Source: Boswellia sacra
Taxonomy: Eukaryota > Streptophyta > Magnoliopsida > Sapindales > Burseraceae
Reading direction: 5' to 3'
NCBI GenBank assembly: GCA_013180625.2
Contig: SNVD02014772.1
Location: forward strand, 806,001 to 870,000
Length of the DNA: 64,000 bases
Below are positions 49,301 through 64,000 of the stretch, piece after piece. The first letter of the stretch is position 1, and each line of letters opens with the position of its first letter. A model generated the notes under the pieces. That model was not told where the DNA came from and searched no databases. It saw only the letters and a program-made list of their open reading frames with translations. The position numbers and the translations under genes were made by a program.

Positions 49301-52300
49301 TTTATCATGCAGTGACAAACAAATGCAGTCTTTTATCCCCTATGGTGGTATTAGGGCTATCTTGTTCTTCTGCAGTCTTTCATTACATTGAAATAATTGC
49401 TTTCTCCTTCCTTGATTTAAAGAACTATGGTCATGCAAATTTCATTTTTGCAGTTGGTTATCACAATGGTGGACTTAGCCTGAAAGATCGCAGCCTCATA
49501 GAAGGACTTTTTCTTAAGGGAGATATTCAAGCTCTGTGCACAACAAACACTCTTGCCCATGGAATTAATTTACCAGCCCATACAGTAGTAATAAAATCCA
49601 CACAGCACTTGTATGTCAACTGTTTTTTCTTAAAAAGTGTTCATTGTACTAAAAGATAAGACCAAAGCACTTTCCTCTATGTTTGATTTTGCAAATGTAT
49701 TTTCTTCAGTAATAAAGAAAAAGGTCTTTACATGGAATATGACCGATCCACAATACTGCAGGTTCGTAACTTGTCTCAATATACCTTTAACAGTTGATTG
49801 TATGAAATTGAACTTGTTTCTAGAGGATGCCAAATGAATTTGATTGATGGTAAATCATGGGTCAGTTTAACGGAAGAAGATATTTCTGCTAACATTGAGT
49901 GATTCTAACAAATGTGGGGTTCTAACCTCTGTGATGGGTAACATCGAATGAGTGACATGCTGTGGAGGGGCATCATTCTGACTCCAAAAAGAGAGAGAAT
50001 CGAGACAGAAAACACTTACTATAACTGCATATATGCCTGTAGCCTTATTTATTTATTTATTTTGGTATATTAAAGCTTACTGCGTAATGTTTTAAAAGTC
50101 ATTCAGCTTTAATGCAGATGTGTGGAAGGGCAGGGCGGCCACCATTCAATGATACAGGAACTGTTATAATCATGACAAGAAGAGACACCGTAACACAAGC
50201 CTCCTTCTCTCCCACCTTTTCTGTTGTTTTATATATATTGATTTCTGCATTCAATTGTTCGCGTTTTTTAATTTCTGGACCTTCCATAATTTTGTACATG
50301 ATTTCAGGTTCATCTATATGAGAATATCTTGAATGGATGTGAAATGGTGGAATCCCAGTATGCTTATAACTCTCAATTCTATTACAGATTTGGTCTCCTG
50401 ATTCTTTCGGAATTTGTGTATGTTTCCAATTAGGTGTTTAACTTTTTCTTGCTCCTTAGGTTGCTTTCATGTGTAAAAGAACACTTGACTGCAGAAATAG
50501 TTCAGCTAACCGTTTCTGATATTACACGGGCTATTGAATGGATGAAATGCTCGTACTTGTACGTGAGAATGAAGAAGGCATGTATATATGGGAGCTATTG
50601 GATGTTGTCCTATCTAGATATTCCATCTGATAAATTTCTAGATCTTTTGTTGCATAAACAGAACCCTCAGAATTATGCTGTTAGGAAAGTGGTTTCTAGA
50701 GACCGCATAGAGAAGCATATGCAAGGTGCTATTATCACGCACTAGTAGCATTATTTGATTTTACTTTCAACTAATCTCACTGCTCAGTAAATGTCATGTC
50801 ATATCAGAAATTTGTGTTCAAAAAGTTAACGAGCTATCAAGCCATCAAATGATCTGGACTGACGAAGATGGTTTCCTCTTGAAACCTCTAGGTATCATAA
50901 ACTTGTGAAGCAGTAACTTGCAATTTTTGCAGAAGACAAAGTATCTTTAAGTCCTAATCTCATATGTTTCCATGTCTTTAGAGCCTGGAAGATTGATGAC
51001 AAAATACTACTTGAAATTCGATACAATGAAACACATTATGCAGGCCCCAGTAAACTGCAGTTTAGAGGATGCACTTAATGTTATATGCCATGCTGATGAA
51101 ATTGCTTGTATGTATTTTTATGAAATAGTTGTGTTTTTATTTTTTATTAGTATATCAAAGGTAATTTAAAGTAGTGATGCTTATTTATTTGCTGATAATG
51201 AAGGGATACAACTTAGACGCAATGAGAAGAAGCTTTTAAATGACATCAACGTTGACAAGGATGGCCGCCTCCGCTTTCACATTAATGGTGACAAAGGGAA
51301 GCGGAAAAAGCATATTCAATCCAGAGAAGAGAAGATATTTGTTCTAGCAAATGACTGCTTAACTGGCGATCCTTCAGTTCATGATTTATCACTGACCCAG
51401 GTTTCACAGCAACAGTAGTTTCAATGCATTTTCTTTTTCTCGTAATTTTCCTTAAAGCTTGACTGATGAATCATGAACTTCATGTGATTGCCAAAGGACA
51501 CGAATTCTATTTGCACCAATGGTTGCAGAATTGCCAAGTGCATGAAAGAGTACTTCGTATACAGAAAGAATTACAGAGGAGCTGTGAACTCAACTCTTCT
51601 TGCCAAGTCATTGTATCAGAGACTCTGGGATGACAGCCCATTCTTGCTGAAACAGTTGCCTGGCATCGGAATGGTGACTGCAAAGGTTTTCTTTGATGAC
51701 TCATCTGTTGCTAACAAGAGACTTTTGTGATTCCTAAATCTTGGGAACTTTTTCACTCCTAAAATGATCTTTGCAGGCTCTACATTCAATGGGAGTGAGA
51801 TCTTTTGAAACTCTAGCTGAAGCTGATGCAAGGAGGATAGAGATAGTCACTGGTAGAAAGTATCCATTTGGAAATCATATCAAGGAGTCTTTACTGTCTC
51901 TACCTCCAAAGGTAGACGTGAAGGTTGAGGAAATAAAATGTCAGGTCCAAGGAAAGTCCAAGCTGGTTATCACATTGACTAGGCTATCACAATCGGTACA
52001 ATCAGCCAAACGTCATTACGCTGATATGGTATGTTGTCTGGAAAATGTCTACGATATTTTCTTTTATTCATGCACAATTTCAATGAAATACAAATGCATT
52101 ACTGATTTATTTATTTGTTCTTACTACTATATCCAGATTGTTGGTGCAGAAGAAGATAATCTGATTCTCTATCATGAGAAAATAAGGTGTGGGGAACTTA
52201 TTTGTTATTCACATAGGGACTGATGCATGATAATTCAAGCATATGACCAAGGAGTTCCTATATAGCTGATTTTTTTTTTTTTTTTTTGGTTGGAAAAGTC

Positions 52301-54627
52301 CCTGATTGCTTGAATGGTTTTTGTTATTAGAAAGTGACTCCTTGGTCTTATGCTTAATTCTGTACGCTATTCGTGCTTCCTACATCATTTACCTCCTTTG
52401 ACTCTTATCTATATTGGTTGCAGCAGAGTCGATGACTTCTCCAGGTACCTCCAGACTTATACCTTAGGTTCCTTGATGCAGGAGAGTTTAGAGATTCCTG
52501 GGATTTAATCTATTTTTGTACTTTCTTAAAAATTATTTTCTTTTGGCTGTCCTACATCATTCCTTCTCCATATTTATATCTTAACATGTAGAAGCATTCC
52601 CTCTACTGATGAATCCATACATGAAATGATCAAAGTCATGAACTCTTTTTTTTTTTTTAAATCAGGAATCTTTCTTATTTAACCATTTATCAAAAGACAA
52701 AGCTGCAATGTTCTACACTGACTATTTGATTCCAGTTGTAATTTTTAAAATAATGATTACTGTTTAAAGTTTCAAAGGTTATAATGACAAAAGCAGACTT
52801 TTTTACAATGCCTAAAGAAGAATTGGCTGGGGTTGTTGGCTCGGGTTGCAGGCTATGTTGCACAGTTCATCAGCTTTTTCTGTCAACAGGATATCTTTAC
52901 CTTAGCTTAATAATGAGATGGTTGGTTCTTTTGCAGCCCCTATATTGTGACAGTTTTCTCATCAAATCCCCAAGAAGGGAAGCTCACTGTTAAGGCGGAC
53001 CTTATTTTTGAAGAATACAGTTAAGCTTCTGCAATAACATATCTAACTTTTGGCAATCTCAAATATATTATAGTTATTTTACTGAGTTGTAAGTTTCATC
53101 ATGTGATTCATGCAGTTGGTATTGATATCCACCAAAAACTACATGTCTTGAAGGAGAGCAATCCAAACCTGAATCACAAACATCGGAATATGCAGCGTGC
53201 CTCTTGTCCTCCACCAGAGCATGTATATGTTGTAGAAGGTGGAAATGAAACTGGAAGTCAAAGTCCGGCTCAAGAACTTAACAACTTGTCCAATTCTAAC
53301 AGGAAAGACAGTTCAATGTGAGTACTTGTTCTTCTGATCCACATACATTAATAAATTGATCCATGCCATACAATCTGAAATCCTTTTTTTTTTTTTTTTT
53401 TCAAATGTTCTTTATAATTAAACTATATAGTTTCTTATCCGGTCTCAGGCCCAGTTTCACTCTTCTAGATGAGGAGATTGGAGAAGGTATAGCTTTGTGA
53501 TTATACTTATGCCTATTTCCTTCTATCTTTCCCATTTCAACTGGTAACTTTGAATCACGATAGGCAAGCCTGCGGGTGAAATTGAAGATGACGATTGCAA
53601 AATCATAACTGAACAAACAATATTTGAGCACATACGCAGAAAAGCCAAGATCTTCCCTGTCTTGGCTACATCAAATAATGCTCATCCTTCATCATCCGAG
53701 CCTTTGATTCTCACAAAAAAGCGCCCTCGTGAGAAGGACCTTGAACTCTCTGATGAGTTCGATACTCTAGAAGAAACAGAAGAAAGCAACTTGCCGCAAG
53801 TGACTCGGGTCCATTCATTTTCAGAATCCAGAGAGGCAGAACAAAAAGGGCATGGTTTCAACAACTATCTGACGCCGAAATTTCATGATAGTGCAGGAAG
53901 CTTGGGAGCGTTTAATCACATGGACAACTCAGGTGCTTTTTTTTTACACCATATAAAAATTATTCAATTATCAGTGATTGCTTCTCGTGCGTGGATTTGA
54001 ATCATTTACTTTTTCTTTATTCAAGGTGGGCTTCCTTCGCAACTCCAAGATGGCAATTCAAAAGCTTTTACTGAAGAGACAATTTTTGATCACATAAGGA
54101 AAAAATCAAAGAATTTTCCAATGTTCAACTTAAATCTATCAAACACCTTAGAGTCTGAGCCAGTGTTCCAGACAAATGGATACTTCTCAGAGAATCAGCC
54201 CGAGCCTCTTATTGCTGCTTCTGACATATGGGGAGATGCAAACATTCATGGAATTATGAGAAATAGTTTAATCATTCAAGATTCAGAAACTGAAGTCATA
54301 GATGCAAGTGATACCAAGGCAGGCACAAAGATGAACCATAATACAATTTCTGGAAGTTCGTCTGGAGAACATGGAAAATTAAATTTTCCTGCAAAAGTTT
54401 CCAGCAGCAAGACCGAGCCATCATCTATCAAAATGCTCTCGTTTGACATTTCTATGATGAAGAATAACATGCGGTCTGGAGAACCAGGAAGCTCTGCTGA
54501 GGTTAGAAAGAAGCAAAATTGTCCTCCAAGTTCAGGTGGAAGGCAGAGCTGTCCAGCGGCGTCAACCGATAAAACCAGTGAAGCAGATTCATTTCTCGGG
54601 TTTAAGAGCGTCTTTGCATTTCTCTGA
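46327..54627 (+). CDS. MER3: Meiotic DNA helicase HFM1/MER3 (ROCK-N-ROLLERS)
   Basis: Twenty-seven exons join in frame to 1242 aa: 46327-46394, 46683-46863, 47396-47557, 47967-48204, 48328-48364, 48456-48502, 48847-48884, 48995-49016, 49135-49347, 49454-49610, 49710-49761, 50118-50189, 50308-50357, 50460-50577, 50662-50725, 50808-50891, 50982-51107, 51204-51400, 51497-51685, 51777-52028, 52137-52186, 52427-52444, 52937-53019, 53116-53317, 53449-53486, 53564-53932, 54026-54627. It is a Ski2-like superfamily 2 helicase: Walker A APTGSGKT (about 47-54), DEVH box (about 163-166), SAT motif, motif VI QMCGRAGRPP (about 407), winged helix, Sec63 domain and helix-hairpin-helix LPGIGMVTAK (about 696-705). 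MER3 unwinds recombination intermediates for interfering (class I) crossovers in the meiotic nucleus. Introns after exons 7 and 14 have GC donors. An in-frame ATG lies one codon upstream. Confidence 0.92.
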
Positions 54628-55480
54628 CATCGTCTTCCCTCATAGTGAGAATGTCAGATGGTGGCGTCTCGATTCAAACTCTCTTAGTTCGTTTAAAAAC
54701 CGATGGACATCTCATCATTTAGCTTCATAGCAAGTTAACACTGAGCTAGTACATGGATGATGTTAATACCAGAAAAGTTACTTAATTCCATACAAATATG
54801 TGTCACAGGGTCGCATAGCACAAATTCAAAATTTGTTCCACAAAGATAGTGCATCTGTCTTGCCATTTCCGGACTTTTTCTGACATTTCTGTGATGCTTC
54901 TAGAATCCATTCTTTGATACTGTGGTAGGTTTATCTAGACCAACTAGCACGCTACTGTTTTCAAAAGCGTACAATTTGACGACTTTTTTTTAAAAAAATT
55001 ATTTGGGATTAAGTTCATTGGGATAAAATTCCCCGACTTTATTTATTTATTTAGGATTAGCTTTATTGTGATAAAATCCTAGACTCAAATTTTCTTTTCC
55101 AAGAATTAACAAAAATAATTAAATAAATGAAAAAAGGACCCAGTCCCTTGCTAAGTTCTAGAGCGCGCTCTCGCAGACTCCCAGTAAGTTTATAACACCT
55201 TTGCAGGAATAAAGAACAAAAATTAACGCAGCTGGTAGAACGTTCGGACACATAGTAGACTCGCATGCACACTTGTTCCCACAGGAAGCCTCGACAGATG
55301 CCATATGCTCCCAATTAAGTTCCAACCCTTGTGAACCTTTTCTCCACGTCCGTCGATGTTAAACAAAGCAAATCATACGTCATGATTCTCTCATCGAACG
55401 GTCCAGGTCTGTCCTTGCAAATGGGATAGAAAGTACCAGAATTATATTTAATTCTGTTTTTAACCTTCGCTTTCTTTTCT
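54628..55480. other. HFM1 3' UTR and spacer
   Basis: 3' UTR sequence and then AT-rich spacer with no gene seen. Confidence 0.5.
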
Positions 55481-55489
55481 TGCAGACTC

Positions 55490-56977
55490 AACATTTTGAT
55501 TCTGCTTCTTCAGTTCCAACTCTTTACCTTCTTGTTAACCGTTGCTGGTAGGTATCGGAATTTAGCGTTCTTTTGATAGTATAAAGTTTTTGTCTTCAGA
55601 GAAAATTTGAATTCCGCACTAGAGATAATTAAAAGTTTCTTCTTTCATTTTTTTTTGAGAAAGACCATGCAAGTTATGGAGAACGCTCTGCTACTAGTAT
55701 GAATCAATCTATTTTGCTATTTCAAAGTGATTGCAATTGCATGCATGTACTTAATATAACATTAAAATTCATCTATCCTATGATTACGAGATTATCCAGT
55801 ATGAAATCATGCATGTTAAGTGCCTAGTTACATAAGCTCAGCTAATTCATAGTTATTTTAGAGTATGTGATTTTTACCCTGTTCAAGTTGGGGAATATCC
55901 AGCTAATTTATCTCCCACGATTAAATTTAATAAATTTGCAGCGATGGTGGTAATTAAGTGTTTGCAGTTTTGTTGCTTATGTCTGGGTTGTAGGGGACGT
56001 CGCCACCTCTTCTCAAACTAATTAAGGAATTTAATTCTGGAGCAGTCTTTAAAATTAAAGAAAATATAATATAGTGCTATTAGTATTAGTGTTATTTTAG
56101 ACTAGTATTAGTATTTTGGCCTTCAAAAAGGTGACGAGTTTTCGGTGTTTGCACATTTATAATTATGTGCTTCTTAATAATGGATTTTAATTTCTCGTAA
56201 ATTCTTGGATATGGATGTGAGCTTTCCCCAGTTCACTTTAAATTGTTTATTTCTGATATCATACATGACTTACTTTGTATATTACTGATCTCTATTTTGA
56301 AATGCTTACGAGACAACTAAACTGAATTAGAGGCCTTCGCCGGGCGTTGGAAAATTCCTTTTTTTGGTTCCTTGATATATGCAAAAGACATGAAAATGGC
56401 TTTTTAAGTGGGTGGCTATAAATAATAATGTTAGCTGCAGTCAAAAAAATAAGTTTATCTTCTTCTATAGGGGGTAATTGTTACAAGCATTAAAGTAATG
56501 GTCTAAGTTCTGTCAACAGAAAATGGATATCTTGACAATAGATAAATTCTAAAATGAAATGATTCATAAGATCCCAGGAAGTCTATCTTCAGTGTTTTTT
56601 TTTTAATTATTATTATTTTTTTATGTTGATTAAGAACGAAATATGTGACAAATTAACAAGAGGATGTTACTTGACATGGTTGTGTTGGCAGAGACTTCCT
56701 TAACACATCTGTAGAGCAAGGAGTGAAAATGAAATTATTTACAAAATTATGATTTAAAGAATTTGCATTGATGGCACTTCTGTTTACATTGTTTCAATTG
56801 TGCTTGCTAGCAGTACACTTTTGCATGCATATTTTCTTCATGTTAAGTGCTTTGGGTTCATGAATTTGCAAACATATTATTGCAAGAAGGGTGTCTCACT
56901 CTCTTATATCGATATCAGTGGCTGACAAAGAGAAGAAAAAATAAATCATGTTTAACCTGTGGAAATTGCAGAAAAAT
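55490..56977 (+). other. Probable 5' leader and leader intron of COX5C
   Basis: A pyrimidine-rich stretch (55490-55550) ending in AG/GTATCG at 55551-55553 looks like a non-coding first exon and donor. Acceptors TATCAG near 56918 or ATTGCAG at 56971 precede the ATG. Plant COX5C genes are known for a long leader intron that raises expression, so this ~1.4-kb gap fits, but the exact ends are inferred. Confidence 0.4.
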
Positions 56978-57175
56978 ATGGCTGCTGCTCATAAGATTGC
57001 ACATGCTTCTTATAAAGGTCCCAGTGTGCTGAAAGAGATCGTCTATGGGATATCTCTTGGCCTTTTTGCTGGAGGGTTGTGGAAAATGCACCACTGGAAT
57101 AACCAAAAGAGAACCAGGGAATTTTATGATCTGCTTGCAAAAGGTGAGATCACTGTTGTGGTAGAAGATGAGTAG
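56978..57175 (+). CDS. COX5C: Cytochrome c oxidase subunit 5C
   Basis: The 65-aa frame has the full family pattern: basic start MAAAHKIAHASYKGPSVLKE, one membrane helix (YGISLGLFAGGLW), then KMHHWNNQKRTREFYDLLAKG and an acidic end VVVEDE. It is a small nuclear-coded subunit of respiratory complex IV in the inner mitochondrial membrane. The coding part is a single exon, as in other plants. An in-frame ATG ten codons upstream (56948) exists, but the family length of 63-65 aa and a possible splice acceptor between the two ATGs favour 56978. Confidence 0.93.
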   Translation: MAAAHKIAHASYKGPSVLKEIVYGISLGLFAGGLWKMHHWNNQKRTREFYDLLAKGEITVVVEDE

Positions 57176-57234
57176 GGATGTATTTTCAGACTGCTACCTA
57201 GAACCACTATTGTACATAGTTTATGTTAGAAGCT

Positions 57235-57302
57235 CTGGGATGGTTTGCGTGAAATTATCGCAGAATTTCTGGGATGGTTTGCGTGAAATTATCGTAGAAT
57301 CC
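57235..57302. repeat. 34-bp tandem duplication downstream of COX5C
   Basis: CTGGGATGGTTTGCGTGAAA begins at 57235 and again at 57269; the copies differ at few positions. It lies within the expected 3' UTR. Confidence 0.85.
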
Positions 57303-58662
57303 CAGAATCCCGGCATGTTTTTCATCATCAACCTAGCCCAGGTAGGGTGTTTATTTTTATTTTTATAATGGTTTCCAGAATTGGTTTTGGTATCTGTACT
57401 CTTGTTTACGATCCTCCATCCTAGTCTATCAAGCAGTGAAAAGTTTCGCTAATCATGTGGCTCTGCTCATTTGGATAGCTTATTTCAAGCAGCCCATTAT
57501 TTATTTATCTTTTGTTTCATACTTTCTATCACGATTTCACAAAGTTTACTACCACAATTGTTGGATGTCGGATGTGAAATGTTGCGTTGAGTTTCTGCCT
57601 AGTGTTTATAACCTTGAATTCTTAATTTACCGGCCTAGAGGAATTGACATGGACTATTTGGGACACAAATCTAAGGGGTCTTATTTCTCTTCTCCTTTCA
57701 CGTTTCCTGTCTTTAGAACTCTTGACTGAATTCTGTTAAAGCTGATCAACTCCTTGATTATTCGGACCGAAGATGATCTAAAGTTTATGAGGTCCACATG
57801 ATAACAGCCCGTGGAAACAAAAAGGACTTAAATCACTAACGTCTAAAAGCAATTGCTAGTTAATAATTGTATGCAATGTAACTGGCATTTGTAATATTGC
57901 TTTTGTTGTTGCTCGAAATTCCACATCGAGATTGTGCAAGGAAGCAAGCAATCACAGCTACTACATTTCAGATTAGACTGAAATCAGTTTGGATGGTAAT
58001 TAGATTCGGAGATGTGAGATGGACTAGTCCCTTGAATCCCATCATAGCTACTAAGTTACGAAGAATTTTAAGTTTTATCAATGTAGTGATCTGTCCACAT
58101 TTTTGGAGGCTTGTGTGGCCCGTAGGACTTCAAGAAATTGAACGAGCAGATAGAGACAGGAAAAAGTCTGAATGCCACATGGTACAGCGGGAAGATAAAG
58201 TGTTACATCAAATTCAATTCTAACTGCCACCTACATTGGGCAAAATTCATTTGAAAGCAACATAACTTTGAGCTTCGAGAGTTTCTAGCAACTTCACTAT
58301 CAATTTGATAAATATGGAAGTGGGCAAGACTGGTATTGAGGTTTTCCCACAGATTTTCACATTGTTTCAAGTATGTGATCGAAACTTATGACATCTACTT
58401 TCAACTATTCAACTTGTTTTTTATTTAATGTTTCATGAGTGTGTTGATGTTATTCTGGTTAAAAAGTACATGGAAAATTCTGAGTCAATATACGTCGGAC
58501 AATATTCTCATGACTTCAAATTTCTCTCTTAGCATTAAATCCCATTCACTTCTATACAATTTGAAGAAGATAAAATAAAATTCTGGTTCTCTGTGCAGTG
58601 CTCAATTACTATGTGCAAGATCACCATAGAAACAAAAAGGCTGCGAATACATTTTTTTTAAT
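57303..58662. other. Spacer between COX5C and the receptor kinase
   Basis: No gene recognised. Open frames at 57436-57729 and 57897-58223 lack known motifs and credible splice continuation. Confidence 0.45.
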
Positions 58663-62251
<3,589 letters not shown>

Positions 62252-64000
62252 GGGGTGAGCTGATATTAGTATTCCAATTCTCTGTTTTCTCTTTGTTTTT
62301 GTGAAAGACGTTGCAGGAGGTAAAAGGCTGGAGAAGAGAAGAGAGTGTGAAAAAGAGAAGGTGAAGTGTTGTTGTTAAACTTGGCTTTGAAGTTTGAAGC
62401 TTTCACTGTTTTTTCACTTTTATTTGTATTTGTTTGATTTTCTGGCTGCTTCTTGTTTTCTAGGAGACTTTTTATTTTTTTTTATGAGTGGTAGACGGTG
62501 AATTGGATCAGCATATGATATGATATGATTCTATTTCCAAGCTCCTGTCTTTTCTTTTTCTTTCCTTATCATTTGCTTTATATATTTTAGGACTACTTTA
62601 AATTTGCTGCATCAAGTATGTTAGATGGTTAGGATTGCTTCAAACACATTTCATTTTCACAAGTATATATATTATTGAATATATCTATGTTACATTTCAT
62701 CTCAATTATTATCTATTATCTAATCTTTAGATTTACAGATAAAAAGTGAGAGGATCAACTAGTTCAGATTTACCCAACTGAGAATTAAAGTAGTTTGTGA
62801 CAGCTGAAGGAGGAGAATCTTTAACGTTTGAAAAAAGAAGAAGCTAATTGAACTATTGAAGTGGTACCAACATCTAGAATTGTAGATGACCTGGCACACA
62901 TTTAATCAAAGGTTGGTCCACTTCATTCAAAATTCATCCCAAAACCTTCTCACTCCTAACCATTAATTTCTTTGTCCACCGTTTGCTTGGACAATTTCTT
63001 CTTCATTTCACACGGCAAAATATATAGCTAAGCATGGAATATGGATATAGCCAGACACGGTCGGTGTCAGCCATTAGGCATCCTTTGTTTGGTTTGTTTT
63101 GCTTAAATTCTGACTCCATAGTACAGTTGAGTTTTAAAAATGGATTAATTAGGAAAGCCTAAGTAGTTGGCTGCCATTATCTCTGCCTAAAGTGATTCCG
63201 TGGCTACCATTTTCCCTGGAAAATCCAAATTATTTCCTGCCTTGAATCTTAGCCTTCATATCCACTGGTATGACGGTCCCTTACAATTCAAAATAAACTC
63301 TAGCTTTTGATTTGTATGTTTCTGTTATTAATGAGTTCTTAGATTAGTTTACAAGCTTTTGGTTATTTAATTAAGTAGGTGCATTTTAGGTGAAGAATGG
63401 TTACAAGAAACCCAAAAGTAAATTCGTAATGAAAGATGCTTATTTAAAATCCAAAGTAGAAAATTTCTACTTGGATTATATTAGTCAATATAGATGAGGA
63501 TAAGTGTGGAGTTTCAATTTGTAATCTCACACTATTATAAAAGATCACTTGTTATATCTTGCTTTAACGTAATTGGGATGTAGGATGTATATTTATAGAG
63601 AGACTCTTTGCTTAAACTCAAAACCCTAGACAATATGAGACTATGTGAGAAAACTCCTATTAGTTTTGACTACTAATCTAATTCTCATTGGCATTCCATC
63701 CATCTCCAATCTTGCATCTGTTTCATGAAGATTCTTTCCTAGTCTGTCGTAATTTTGCTATTATTAGTACTTTTTCAAAACCATGGTTGCTTAGTATGTC
63801 CCTGTTTAGATATACTATTTTTCTCTTTTTACCTGTTTTCTTTTTTCCCTTTAAAAGGGCTTTAGGACACAAAAGGATAAGTTTAGATTAAATTAATGTT
63901 CATAATTTACATGAACCAAGTTCGATAGTCAAAAAGTGTGTGTCCCATTCTTGTTTAGACATATTTCTTTGAGAATAATCTGCATCGATGCTGCTGATGG
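62252..64000. other. Upstream region of the receptor kinase; no gene seen
   Basis: AT-rich sequence expected to hold the CRK promoter. The open frame at 63688-63891 shows no motif, and no RNA gene is visible. Confidence 0.5.

Noticed and set aside
52784..52993. Open frame between HFM1 exons 22 and 23
   Set aside because: Including it breaks the continuous Sec63-domain sequence; the exon 22 to 23 join gives a better family match.
57436..58223. Frames of 97 and 108 codons between COX5C and the receptor kinase
   Set aside because: No motif, no conserved composition, no splice continuation.

Overview
The window is nuclear DNA from a flowering plant, most likely a eudicot. It is AT-rich and intron-rich, its genes are split by GT-AG introns plus several GC-AG introns, and the spaces between genes hold decayed transposons. 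No species can be named from this sequence alone. I rebuilt gene models by joining open frames at splice sites; recognised families come from memory of the protein families, not from a search.

Layout. 1-547 (-) is the 5' end of a raffinose synthase gene. 548-9700 is a long gene-free stretch with a G-box cluster near 4.2-4.45 kb and a duplicated 440-bp segment; the second copy of that segment was split by a 2.7-kb insertion (6514-9241, TG...CA ends, 5-bp target duplication) that itself carries a nested 0.8-kb element. 9775-15090 (-) is an 11-exon GT14/DUF266 glycosyltransferase. 16961-19539 (+) is plastid sirohydrochlorin ferrochelatase (SirB). 20732-22612 (-) is a chloroplast J-protein fused to a ferredoxin-like domain (DnaJ C76 type). 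It is divergent from 22969-25392 (+), an unrecognised membrane protein, with only 356 bp between the start codons. 26143-28146 (-) is nitrate transporter NRT2.7.

31071-38427 is the most striking object: a 7.36-kb CACTA transposon with a 3-bp target duplication (ATT). It carries exon fragments of at least three unrelated host genes, all on the minus strand: CASP (a Golgi coiled-coil protein), BRF1 (a TFIIIB subunit, captured from its start codon) and a SPA1-type COP1 partner. 39846-41345 is a decayed PPR copy holding a 745-bp hAT insertion; it lies just upstream of the intact 733-aa PPR gene (41962-44163), and a third remnant follows. 46327-54627 (+) is a 27-exon HFM1/MER3 (ROCK-N-ROLLERS) meiotic helicase. 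56978-57175 (+) is COX5C. 58663-62251 (-) is a cysteine-rich receptor-like kinase. The rest to 64000 shows no gene.

The genes are ordinary plant nuclear loci with unrelated jobs: raffinose synthesis, glycosylation, siroheme for nitrite and sulfite reduction, chloroplast J-protein function, vacuolar nitrate storage, organelle RNA processing, meiotic crossover, respiration and cell-surface signalling. They do not form a shared system. SirB and NRT2.7 both touch nitrogen use, but the spacing gives no sign of a functional cluster.
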